A stretch of 5,336 nucleotides of DNA from Promethearchaeota archaeon. Its GTDB lineage: Archaea > Asgardarchaeota > Lokiarchaeia > Sigynarchaeales > SOKP01. The stretch lies in NCBI GenBank assembly GCA_019057735.1, contig JAHLWV010000181.1, forward strand, positions 1-5,336. Reading direction: 5' to 3'. The notes below the pieces were generated by a model. That model was not told where the DNA came from, ran no database searches, and saw nothing but the letters and a program-made list of their open reading frames with translations. Below are positions 1 to 5,336 of the stretch, in pieces. The position numbers were made by a program, and so were the translations under genes. Every line of letters starts with the position of its first letter. The stretch's first letter is position 1.

Positions 1-587
1 GTCCTTCTAAAGAAAAGTTTGTAAACGATGAAAGTTTAGATTATCGATTACGAGACAAAATTTTGGATGTAGTTGATCTTGGTTATGGTGGTATTGAGGG
101 AATCCGTGCGTTGATCCATAAAATTAAAGATCAAATAGCTAACGTAAAGTACATTAGAGAAAAACAAATAATGCAATCATTTCTGAATGCAGTTTCAAAA
201 GATACTGGTTTAGTCTCATACGGTCTTGAGGAAGTGCAAAAAGCTTTAAATATGGGTGCTGTAGCTAAATTAATTCTTTCTGAAAAATTAGATACTTATC
301 AAGTAAATATTGCTTGTTCCAATTGTAAATACGAAGAATCTCGAACAGCAAGGGAGCAGGAGGTGAAAAAATTAGAAATGTCTATTCAAGATGAAAATTG
401 TCCTGAGTGCGGTTCTAACACCTTTAATGTAAGTGATTCTGTTTTAATAGTTGAAGAGCTTGGTTCCATCGCAGAAACGATGGGAACCGAAGTAATTATA
501 ATTTCTCCGGATACCGAAGAGGGAGAAATGCTTTATAGTACTTTCGGTGGAATAGTCGCGATTCTTCGATATAAATTAACTTATTAG
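1..587 (+). CDS. prf1: Peptide chain release factor aRF1, C-terminal part (5' end outside window)
   Basis: Archaeal class I release factor (eRF1/aRF1 family), which recognises all three stop codons in the ribosomal A site and triggers peptidyl-tRNA hydrolysis. The reading frame is open from base 3 to the TAG at 585-587, giving 194 visible residues of a protein usually near 410. The fragment opens with PSKEKF, matching the conserved PTKEKF stretch that follows the GGQ domain, so the NIKS-type decoding domain and the GGQ loop lie to the left of the window. Visible landmarks are DLGYGGIEGI, DTGLVSYGLEEV and NMGAVAKL. They are followed by a minidomain with two CxxC pairs (fragment residues 105/108 and 133/136, probably zinc-binding) and the family-typical ending FGGIVAILRY. 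An in-frame TTG at 63 is not the start, because the homology continues upstream of it. The neighbouring get3 lies on the same strand after a 90-base gap. Identification is firm; zinc binding is inferred from the cysteines. Confidence 0.95.
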   Translation, partial: PSKEKFVNDESLDYRLRDKILDVVDLGYGGIEGIRALIHKIKDQIANVKYIREKQIMQSFLNAVSKDTGLVSYGLEEVQKALNMGAVAKLILSEKLDTYQVNIACSNCKYEESRTAREQEVKKLEMSIQDENCPECGSNTFNVSDSVLIVEELGSIAETMGTEVIIISPDTEEGEMLYSTFGGIVAILRYKLTY

Positions 588-598
588 AGTAAATTTAA

Positions 599-612
599 TT
601 ATTTTTATTTTT
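599..612 (+). terminator. T-rich tract after prf1, candidate archaeal terminator
   Basis: Just downstream of the prf1 stop there are two runs of five T separated by one A, preceded by TTA. Archaeal RNA polymerase commonly terminates at such T-rich stretches without a stem-loop, and I see no convincing hairpin here. The tract runs directly into the candidate TATA element of the next gene, so the two functions cannot be separated by eye, and the composition could be chance in AT-rich DNA. Confidence 0.35.
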
Positions 613-617
613 AAAAT
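608..617 (+). promoter_or_regulatory. Candidate TATA box for get3
   Basis: The decamer TTTTTAAAAT resembles an archaeal TATA box. If it works as one, transcription would start about 25 bases downstream (near 640), leaving a leader of about 35-40 bases before the ATG at 678. The same decamer occurs on the other strand in the gap upstream of the M50 gene (4544-4553). No transcript data support this, and AT-rich gaps produce such matches by chance. Confidence 0.3.
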
Positions 618-677
618 TTCATTAAAAAAACATAAGAGCATTACAGAAATAAAGTAAAAAAATTATTGGGGAACACT

Positions 678-1667
678 ATGAACTTACCTGAAATGTTATT
701 GAATTTAAAGATAATAATGTTTGGTGGGAAAGGAGGTGTTGGAAAAACAACTTGTGCTTCAAGCGCTGCGATATGGGCAGCAGAACACAAAAGAAACACT
801 TTGATTATTAGTACTGATCCTGCTCATTCTTTAGGAGACAGTTTCGGGATAGCACTTCCCCCCGGAGAACCAACAAAAATACCTGGTGTAAAACGCTTAA
901 CTGCTTTAGAAATAGACCCTAAAGCGGATATGTCAGAATATAAAAGTTTGACTGGCATGAACCCGGGAGAAGGAATGGAAATGCCAGATATAATAGGCGG
1001 ATTGCCAATGATGGAAGATTTACAAGATATCACCTCAATGAGTCCTCCTGGGATAGACGAAGTTTTCGCGTTATTAAAGGTTTTAGAATTCATAGAGACT
1101 GATCACGATTACGATTTAGTCATCTTTGACACGGCACCAACGGGTCATACTTTGAGATTTTTAAGCCTTCCAGAAACGCTATCAGGCTGGATAGGTAAAC
1201 TATTGAAGATGAGATTAAAATTAGGAAATCTTATGGGAATGATGAAGAGTCTTTTTACAAGCGGGGAAAAAAAAAAAGATAATTCATTGGAAGTTTTAGA
1301 GAGATTAAAAGATTCAATCGTTAGAGCACGAGATGATCTTACTAACCCCCTGATAAACTCGTTTGTTGTAGTGATGATACCGGAAGAGATGGCTATTTCA
1401 GAGACGGGACGTCTTTTAGGTGAACTATTAAAATATAACATCCCTGTTTCAAATATTGTTGTGAACCAATTATATCAAGATGAGGATGATCTATGTGATT
1501 TTTGCCGATCGAGAAGAAAGATGCAAGCTAGTAATTTGCTTAAAATTCAGAAAGTCTTTAGAGATGAACTCGGCAAAAATCTAATCGAGATTCCACTTTT
1601 TAGAGGAGAAATCAGAGAATATGATAATTTGAAATTATTCGGAGAGCAACTCGTCAAATTAAACTAG
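678..1667 (+). CDS. get3: Get3/ArsA-family ATPase (tail-anchored protein targeting)
   Basis: Homodimeric deviant-P-loop ATPase of the Get3/TRC40/ArsA family, expected to be cytosolic and to deliver tail-anchored membrane proteins to the membrane. Motifs, counted from the ATG at 678 (329 residues, normal for a single-domain member): deviant Walker A GGKGGVGKTT at 16-25, switch I DPAHS at 47-51, PPGIDE at 123-128, switch II DTAPTGH at 151-157, and a CxxC at 273/276 that in Get3 holds the dimer-bridging zinc. Two methionine-rich stretches (about 94-121 and 176-189) fall where the client-binding helices are expected. Apart from the CxxC there is only one cysteine (26, inside the P-loop segment), the protein is not duplicated, and no arsenic genes are nearby, so an arsenite pump role is unlikely. 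An in-frame TTG at 666 exists, but ATG 678 is preferred because it has a GGGG six bases upstream that could pair weakly with 16S rRNA. An A11 run (1267-1277) encodes Lys198-200. The gene converges on ttuA and overlaps it by four bases. Confidence 0.92.
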   Translation: MNLPEMLLNLKIIMFGGKGGVGKTTCASSAAIWAAEHKRNTLIISTDPAHSLGDSFGIALPPGEPTKIPGVKRLTALEIDPKADMSEYKSLTGMNPGEGMEMPDIIGGLPMMEDLQDITSMSPPGIDEVFALLKVLEFIETDHDYDLVIFDTAPTGHTLRFLSLPETLSGWIGKLLKMRLKLGNLMGMMKSLFTSGEKKKDNSLEVLERLKDSIVRARDDLTNPLINSFVVVMIPEEMAISETGRLLGELLKYNIPVSNIVVNQLYQDEDDLCDFCRSRRKMQASNLLKIQKVFRDELGKNLIEIPLFRGEIREYDNLKLFGEQLVKLN

Positions 1668-2665
1668 TTACGAAACTCACTTAGATATTTGCAGTATAAA
1701 CAGATATTGGTTTTACCACACGGGTACCCACATTTTTTACAGGCATTATAGGATTTACGTATGTAATGTTTAGAAAAAATTTCAGAACTCTCCAAAAATC
1801 CGTTCAGCAAATTGAATTCTATTTCTGGGCTAAATTTTTTGCATTCTTGAATGAATTCTAGAACGCGTTTCCTTAAAATTGGATCTTCCTCTCTGTATGG
1901 GCAATGTGAAGGGTAGTAGTTAATTTTTTTCAGGTTTGCGTAAAGGAATATTTCTTCTTCTGGAATTTTCATTAGCGGAGTGATTCTTCTGACGAAATAC
2001 TTCTTTATTTCTTTACTTTCTTCTTTGAAAAGATACTGATTAGCGATAAGCTTAAATCTTTTAAAAAGAATATTCATTAAATAAGTTTCTGCTATGTCTG
2101 TTAAATTATGACCCATTGCGAGGACATCTGCTCCTAAGTCTTTTGCGGTTTCGTTTAAAATTCTTCTTCTAAGAGTAGCACAGAAATTGCAAGCATAGGT
2201 ATTTTTTGTGTCGTTCTTTTTCAATTCTACTATTTCATCTAAGGTTTTACCGGTTTTCTCTTTAAAGGAAACAATTTTATGTTCAATCTTATATTGCTTA
2301 CAAAATTCAATAGCGTTCTTTGTGCTATTACTTCTATAATCTCTAATCCCTTCATCGATGGTTATTGCTATTATTGGATTCGAATGATAACTATTAGCTT
2401 GAATTTGCTTAAGGTTATAGAGTAAAGAAAGAGAATCTTTTCCACCAGAGATACCCACTACGATTTTATCATTTGGTTTTAGCATTTTATATTTAGATAT
2501 TGTCTGGTAAATATTTTTCTCAATTCTTTTCGTAAAACATTTAGTGCATATTAATTCGCCAGAATATTTTCTGTGAACTACCAGCGAATTTTTACTGCAA
2601 TAGTCGCATGTACCAGTTTTCAGAAAAACATTATAGGAGCTATCAAAATTGTTTATGAAAATCAC
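1664..2665 (-). CDS. TtuA/Ncs6-family tRNA 2-thiouridine synthetase
   Basis: PP-loop ATPase that adenylates a tRNA uridine and swaps its C2 oxygen for sulfur; sulfur is usually delivered by a ubiquitin-like carrier. The family includes TtuA (U54) and Ncs6/NcsA (U34), and I cannot choose between them here. Numbered from GTG 2665 (333 residues): N-terminal zinc ribbon CDYC (20/23) and CTKC (40/43); PP-loop SGGKDS at 73-78; CNFC at 159/162 plus Cys255 in SHCPY, the trio that in TtuA binds the catalytic 4Fe-4S cluster; GHNLTDIAET at 185-194; and a C-terminal zinc finger with cysteines 309, 312, 316, 322 and 325. The start is uncertain. The frame is open back to a TTG at 2734, but that extension overlaps the upstream M50 gene and adds hydrophobic residues foreign to the family. 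GTG 2665 leaves a 13-base gap after the M50 stop but has no clear Shine-Dalgarno. Probably cotranscribed with the M50 gene. Family call is firm; the start is not. Confidence 0.9.
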   Translation of the reverse strand: MIFINNFDSSYNVFLKTGTCDYCSKNSLVVHRKYSGELICTKCFTKRIEKNIYQTISKYKMLKPNDKIVVGISGGKDSLSLLYNLKQIQANSYHSNPIIAITIDEGIRDYRSNSTKNAIEFCKQYKIEHKIVSFKEKTGKTLDEIVELKKNDTKNTYACNFCATLRRRILNETAKDLGADVLAMGHNLTDIAETYLMNILFKRFKLIANQYLFKEESKEIKKYFVRRITPLMKIPEEEIFLYANLKKINYYPSHCPYREEDPILRKRVLEFIQECKKFSPEIEFNLLNGFLESSEIFSKHYIRKSYNACKKCGYPCGKTNICLYCKYLSEFRN

Positions 2666-2678
2666 ATCAGCGATATAA

Positions 2679-4472
2679 TTAAAAACCAAAAAGATTAAAT
2701 CCAAATAACGAAAATGATAGTAGGAAGTTCCCAAGAATGAGACCTAGCGCTACAAATCTTACCGCGTTTAAAACAATCCTTTTAATTTTTCGTTTATCAT
2801 CGTACAAGTATTCGAAAGAAACTTCAAAGACTGAATTTTTTTTTAGTTTCGTAGTTTCAGGAAGCTTAACGGATACAGTGTCCTTATATCCGTCTCCTAT
2901 TGAATCTATTAATTCATAATTGTCTTTTCCCAAGAGGACTTCACCATTTTGTGTGCCCTTATTATCCTCCTTCAAAAGAATTTTAACGTATTCTACATTT
3001 TCAACCCGGTATTCTGTTAATTTGCACTCCGTATCAGTTCCTTTATAGATTAATCTATCAATCTTTTTCTTTTTAGATTTATAGTCTTCGCCAAATATCC
3101 AATCAATTAATTCTTTTAGGAATCTATCCCCGTCAAAAATGGGTAGGGGCATCATATTAAACAGGGTTATGCTAAAAGCTATAATAAAAAGCCATACAAG
3201 CTCTCTGATTAGGAAATCTGGCCAATTACTCGTAAAAAATTTTGCGATGTCATTTTTATGCATCCAATAAGAATTACTTTGAACACCAATGAAAACGCCA
3301 ACAATTTCTACATCTAAAATGTAATCTTTTCCTGAGTCAGTTGTAAGGTTTATAGCTTTTAGATTAAAGTCAGTTAGCAACAGTTCTAAAGTGTCGCCGT
3401 TTGATGTATTAATATCTGTTCCGTTCACTTTGGAAATAAGTATGTTTGTTATAGTACTACTCGAGAAATTATAAGTAATTATTAACCCAGTACCATTTGG
3501 AATATACGCATAACGGATTCCTATATCATATCGAGGACCCACGGTAACATTTTTTTTGGAGTAGGAATCGCTAGATGGATTGTAAGTACTAAAAGTTAAA
3601 TTTTCTCCTATTGCGAATTTAACGCTAGTAGAATTACTCAGTATTGAAGTAAAACTAATGTCCTGAGATAAATCAAGGTTTAAAAATTGGCTATCAGGAT
3701 CGTTTTGATGTTTGATTGCAATTATAGCATCTCCACTCTCAAGATTTCCGTAATTAAAACCTCCCTCTTGAGGTGTTAACACGCTATTAATTTGAACCGT
3801 TTGTACGTAGAAAGGAGAAACTATAGCTGGAAAACTTAATATTAATAGGAACGCTACACCTGCAGTTATCGCATTCACATATGTTCCTGCAGCAGCTATT
3901 CTAAACCGAGTGTTTCTTTTAAATTTAGACGATCTTAATGTTCTCTCATCAACTTCTACAAAAGCGCCAAATCCAACTAAAAAAAACAAACCAGCTCCGA
4001 GTACACCGGTTGATTTAATTTCTACTCCATCAATACTAGCAGAAATGCCATGAGCAAACTCGTGAGTCGTCACTATAAATAACAGCGGCAATAACAGGTA
4101 CATGAAAACTGGTAGGTCGATTGTAACCCCTGGGATAAGGGGAATAATAGCGTTTTCTATGCTAGGTTGGAAAAAAAGGTTTACAATGTTAGTAAAGAAA
4201 AAGTAAAAGCCATAAATTGTAAATCCAAAAGATACGAATATGCCTATATTCCAAAATATCCTCCAAAATCGAGGGGCTTTTTTCGATATTCTTTGAATAA
4301 GTTTATTGAGTTTTTTAGTCTTAAACATAGCGAGTAAAGGGAAAAATAAAGTGTAAGCCTCTTTTTTGTTTCTGAGTAAAAAGACAAAAATAAACACAAT
4401 AACCCAAAAAACTAAAGATATGATAAACCAAGGGTTTAATAAGAAATCTACAATAAGATCGAGTAAGGTCAT
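2679..4472 (-). CDS. Site-2-protease-type M50 membrane metalloprotease with PDZ-like loop
   Basis: Zinc-dependent intramembrane protease of peptidase family M50, expected to cut substrates within or next to the membrane; the substrate is unknown. The 597 residues start at ATG 4472. Hydrophobic segments lie near 15-33, 73-97, 118-140, 155-173, 190-214, 422-441 and 573-597. The zinc motif HEFAH is at 137-141 and the third ligand motif is PIFDGD, with Asp447 the likely ligand. AAGTYVN at 194-200 matches the conserved glycine/asparagine stretch of the family. Between segments five and six lies a large outer loop with PDZ-like character, possibly in two copies (about 221-319 and 326-398; compare NLESGDAIIAI and ISKVNGTDI). 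Eight N-glycosylation sequons sit in residues 280-375 and none elsewhere. After the DGD motif a lysine-rich, mostly hydrophilic region (about 463-570) precedes the last hydrophobic segment. It is much larger than minimal archaeal S2P proteins. Upstream is a 93-base gap with a TATA-like element; downstream, ttuA follows closely. Confidence 0.9.
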   Translation of the reverse strand: MTLLDLIVDFLLNPWFIISLVFWVIVFIFVFLLRNKKEAYTLFFPLLAMFKTKKLNKLIQRISKKAPRFWRIFWNIGIFVSFGFTIYGFYFFFTNIVNLFFQPSIENAIIPLIPGVTIDLPVFMYLLLPLLFIVTTHEFAHGISASIDGVEIKSTGVLGAGLFFLVGFGAFVEVDERTLRSSKFKRNTRFRIAAAGTYVNAITAGVAFLLILSFPAIVSPFYVQTVQINSVLTPQEGGFNYGNLESGDAIIAIKHQNDPDSQFLNLDLSQDISFTSILSNSTSVKFAIGENLTFSTYNPSSDSYSKKNVTVGPRYDIGIRYAYIPNGTGLIITYNFSSSTITNILISKVNGTDINTSNGDTLELLLTDFNLKAINLTTDSGKDYILDVEIVGVFIGVQSNSYWMHKNDIAKFFTSNWPDFLIRELVWLFIIAFSITLFNMMPLPIFDGDRFLKELIDWIFGEDYKSKKKKIDRLIYKGTDTECKLTEYRVENVEYVKILLKEDNKGTQNGEVLLGKDNYELIDSIGDGYKDTVSVKLPETTKLKKNSVFEVSFEYLYDDKRKIKRIVLNAVRFVALGLILGNFLLSFSLFGFNLFGF

Positions 4473-4543
4473 AAAACGTTAGTAAATCCTAATTCTTGTG
4501 ATAGAAAGGTTAATTTAGAGTAAAAATTAAGGTTATTCTTTTT

Positions 4544-4553
4544 ATTTTAAAAA
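4544..4553 (-). promoter_or_regulatory. Candidate TATA box for the M50-ttuA pair
   Basis: Read on the - strand this is TTTTTAAAAT, identical to the decamer ahead of get3. It lies 71 bases upstream of the M50 ATG, which would place the transcription start near 4520 and give a leader of about 45 bases. It also lies only a few bases after the stop of the upstream gene, so its T5 run could instead help end that gene's transcript. The match is suggestive only. Confidence 0.3.
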
Positions 4554-4565
4554 TGTATTTGCTAG

Positions 4566-5261
4566 CTATATAATTAATTCTAATTTCTTTAAAATCCAGT
4601 TATTAATCAGAAATTTTTGTTTAACATTTTTCTTTGGAAGATATTGGTTACTAATGGCAGATTTTGGTATCCACTCTTCTTTGTTTTTAAAGTCAATTAA
4701 AACTGCTTTTTCCGTTTCTCCTACGATAAATCCATAAAGATTACTGATGTCATTTGGTTTTTTTTTCGTATTATTAGGGTTATGTGAAAGGATTTGATCG
4801 TCTAACTGGATGTTAAGGTTGTCTGATTGGAACTGATTTTTTTGATTACGTTTCTTTTGTAATGTAGAATATACTATTTTTTCATTAAGGAAGTGAGTTA
4901 AAAGAAGACGCAAAATTTCAGTTTGAGCTAAATTGAGCCTTTTTGAGTATTTTCCTACATTAATCCAAAGAACATCTTGATTATTATCTTCCCAATTAAA
5001 AAATATGGATGTTTCTTTATCTTTAAAGACATGTTGACATTGCCATTTTTGAGTTTTATGGTTCAAAACTCTTAATATCATTACGATCTCTTCTAATGAA
5101 AACTTAACCGCTTTGCCCTCGTTATTTGAGGGTTTTTCCCAAACTCCATTTGGTTTTTTTTTAAAACAATGGATAAACATAAATGGATCGGAACTTGAAG
5201 AACTGCTAACAATTATCCCTGTATTCTGTCCAAAAAAGCTTTTTGAATGAGAATTAGCCAT
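4566..5261 (-). CDS. Unrecognised two-part protein, possibly nucleic-acid-binding
   Basis: I do not recognise this 231-residue protein by name. No membrane segment or signal peptide is seen, so it is probably cytosolic. The start is ATG 5261, with no Shine-Dalgarno visible; a TATA-like element 20-29 bases upstream fits leaderless initiation. Part one (about 27-134) has a basic entry KKKPNGVWEKP, then GKAVKFSLEEIVMIL, an aromatic strand SIFFNW and LWINVGKYSKRL, then a helix-rich LLLTHFLNEKIVYST. The pattern of a basic strand-rich half leading to helices, with scattered tryptophans (41, 73, 90, 99), recalls small single-strand-binding folds such as PC4 or Whirly; this is impression, not proof. 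Residues 135-171 form a polar, Asn/Gln/Lys-rich linker. Part two (about 172-231) reads as a small beta module: LYGFIVGETEKAVLI, EEWIPKSAI, and a closing Trp222 with a basic tail. There is a polyserine run at 19-24. The gene is separate from the M50 gene by 93 bases. Coding status is well supported; function is inference. Confidence 0.8.
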   Translation of the reverse strand: MANSHSKSFFGQNTGIIVSSSSSSDPFMFIHCFKKKPNGVWEKPSNNEGKAVKFSLEEIVMILRVLNHKTQKWQCQHVFKDKETSIFFNWEDNNQDVLWINVGKYSKRLNLAQTEILRLLLTHFLNEKIVYSTLQKKRNQKNQFQSDNLNIQLDDQILSHNPNNTKKKPNDISNLYGFIVGETEKAVLIDFKNKEEWIPKSAISNQYLPKKNVKQKFLINNWILKKLELII

Positions 5262-5281
5262 TTCGATAAATTTGTGAGTTT

Positions 5282-5290
5282 ATTTTAAAT
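5282..5290 (-). promoter_or_regulatory. Candidate TATA box for the 231-residue protein gene
   Basis: Read on the - strand this is ATTTAAAAT, sharing the TTTAAAAT core of the two other candidate promoters in the window. Its end is 20 bases from the ATG at 5261, so the transcription start would fall at or very close to the start codon and the message would be leaderless or nearly so. This agrees with the lack of any Shine-Dalgarno sequence. The remaining bases to the right edge (5291-5336) show no gene. Confidence 0.35.
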
Positions 5291-5336
5291 AATTACATGT
5301 TAATTTAGATTGTACTAAAAAAACACCACTAATATC

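Noticed and set aside
824..1441. Two open frames on the - strand (824-1093 and 1145-1441) inside get3
   Set aside because: They run antisense to strongly conserved Get3 coding sequence, and their translations show no recognisable domain; they are frame shadows.
2666..2734. Hydrophobic N-terminal extension of the thiolase as a membrane anchor
   Set aside because: The hydrophobic residues arise in a region that overlaps codons for the M50 terminal hydrophobic segment in another frame; TtuA/Ncs6 proteins are soluble and begin close to the first zinc cysteines.
678..2734. Arsenic-resistance locus suggested by an ArsA-like ATPase
   Set aside because: No arsenite transporter, regulator or reductase is present, and the ATPase has the Get3 CxxC pattern.
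2836..2844. Nine-T run in the M50 gene and other A/T homopolymers considered as programmed frameshift sites
   Set aside because: Similar runs occur in several genes in this AT-rich window, all frames stay intact across them, and no conserved slippery heptamer with a following structure is evident.
2737..2919. A 60-residue + strand open frame inside the M50 gene
   Set aside because: Antisense to the C-terminal part of the protease, low-complexity translation, no start signal or family match.
4510..4530. Inverted repeat TTAATTT / AAATTAA with a 7-base loop in the gap between the unknown gene and the M50 gene, overlapped by a direct repeat AAGGTTA
   Set aside because: The stem is only seven A/T pairs in an AT-rich gap, and the repeats are seven bases long; too weak to call an operator or terminator hairpin.
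5187..5207. Polyserine stretch near the N-terminus of the unknown protein, considered as a signal peptide or slippage product
   Set aside because: The six serines use mixed AGC/AGT/TCT/TCA/TCC codons, so it is not a simple repeat, and no hydrophobic core or cleavage site follows.
5291..5305. Near-palindrome AATTA-CATGT-TAATT beside the candidate TATA box of the unknown gene
   Set aside because: It sits where a regulator could bind, but five-base A/T arms are expected by chance at this base composition, and no second copy is seen in the window.

Overview
This AT-rich window carries five genes and no RNA genes, mobile elements or CRISPR arrays. It comes from an archaeon. The first gene is an archaeal/eukaryotic-type class I release factor (aRF1). 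It is joined by a Get3-type targeting ATPase, a TtuA/Ncs6-type tRNA thiolase and an archaeal-looking site-2-type membrane protease. The low GC content and lysine/asparagine-rich proteins would suit an Asgard (Loki-like) or other AT-rich archaeal lineage, but the sequence alone does not settle the phylum.

Layout. The + strand holds the 3' half of prf1 (1-587, cut by the left edge), a 90-base gap, and a complete get3/arsA-family ATPase gene (678-1667). The rest lies on the - strand. Reading from the right edge inward, it holds an unrecognised two-part, probably nucleic-acid-binding protein (5261-4566), a 93-base gap, a large M50 membrane protease gene (4472-2679), and a ttuA/ncs6 family gene (about 2665-1664). 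The protease and thiolase genes lie in tandem with almost no gap and are probably one transcript. The get3 and ttuA genes converge and share a single CTAG that gives both of them their TAG stop codon.

Functional picture. The + strand genes act in termination of translation (aRF1) and post-translational targeting of tail-anchored membrane proteins (Get3). The - strand pair acts in intramembrane proteolysis (M50) and tRNA 2-thiolation (TtuA/Ncs6). These are mostly housekeeping roles in protein synthesis and membrane-protein handling; no dedicated defence or mobile system is visible. The least explained item is the 231-residue protein at the right. Its N-terminal part has a single-stranded-nucleic-acid-binding look, and its C-terminal module is built around a Trp-Ile-Pro-Lys-Ser core. 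The protease also carries a soluble domain of about 100 residues after its last catalytic motif and a striking cluster of N-glycosylation sequons.
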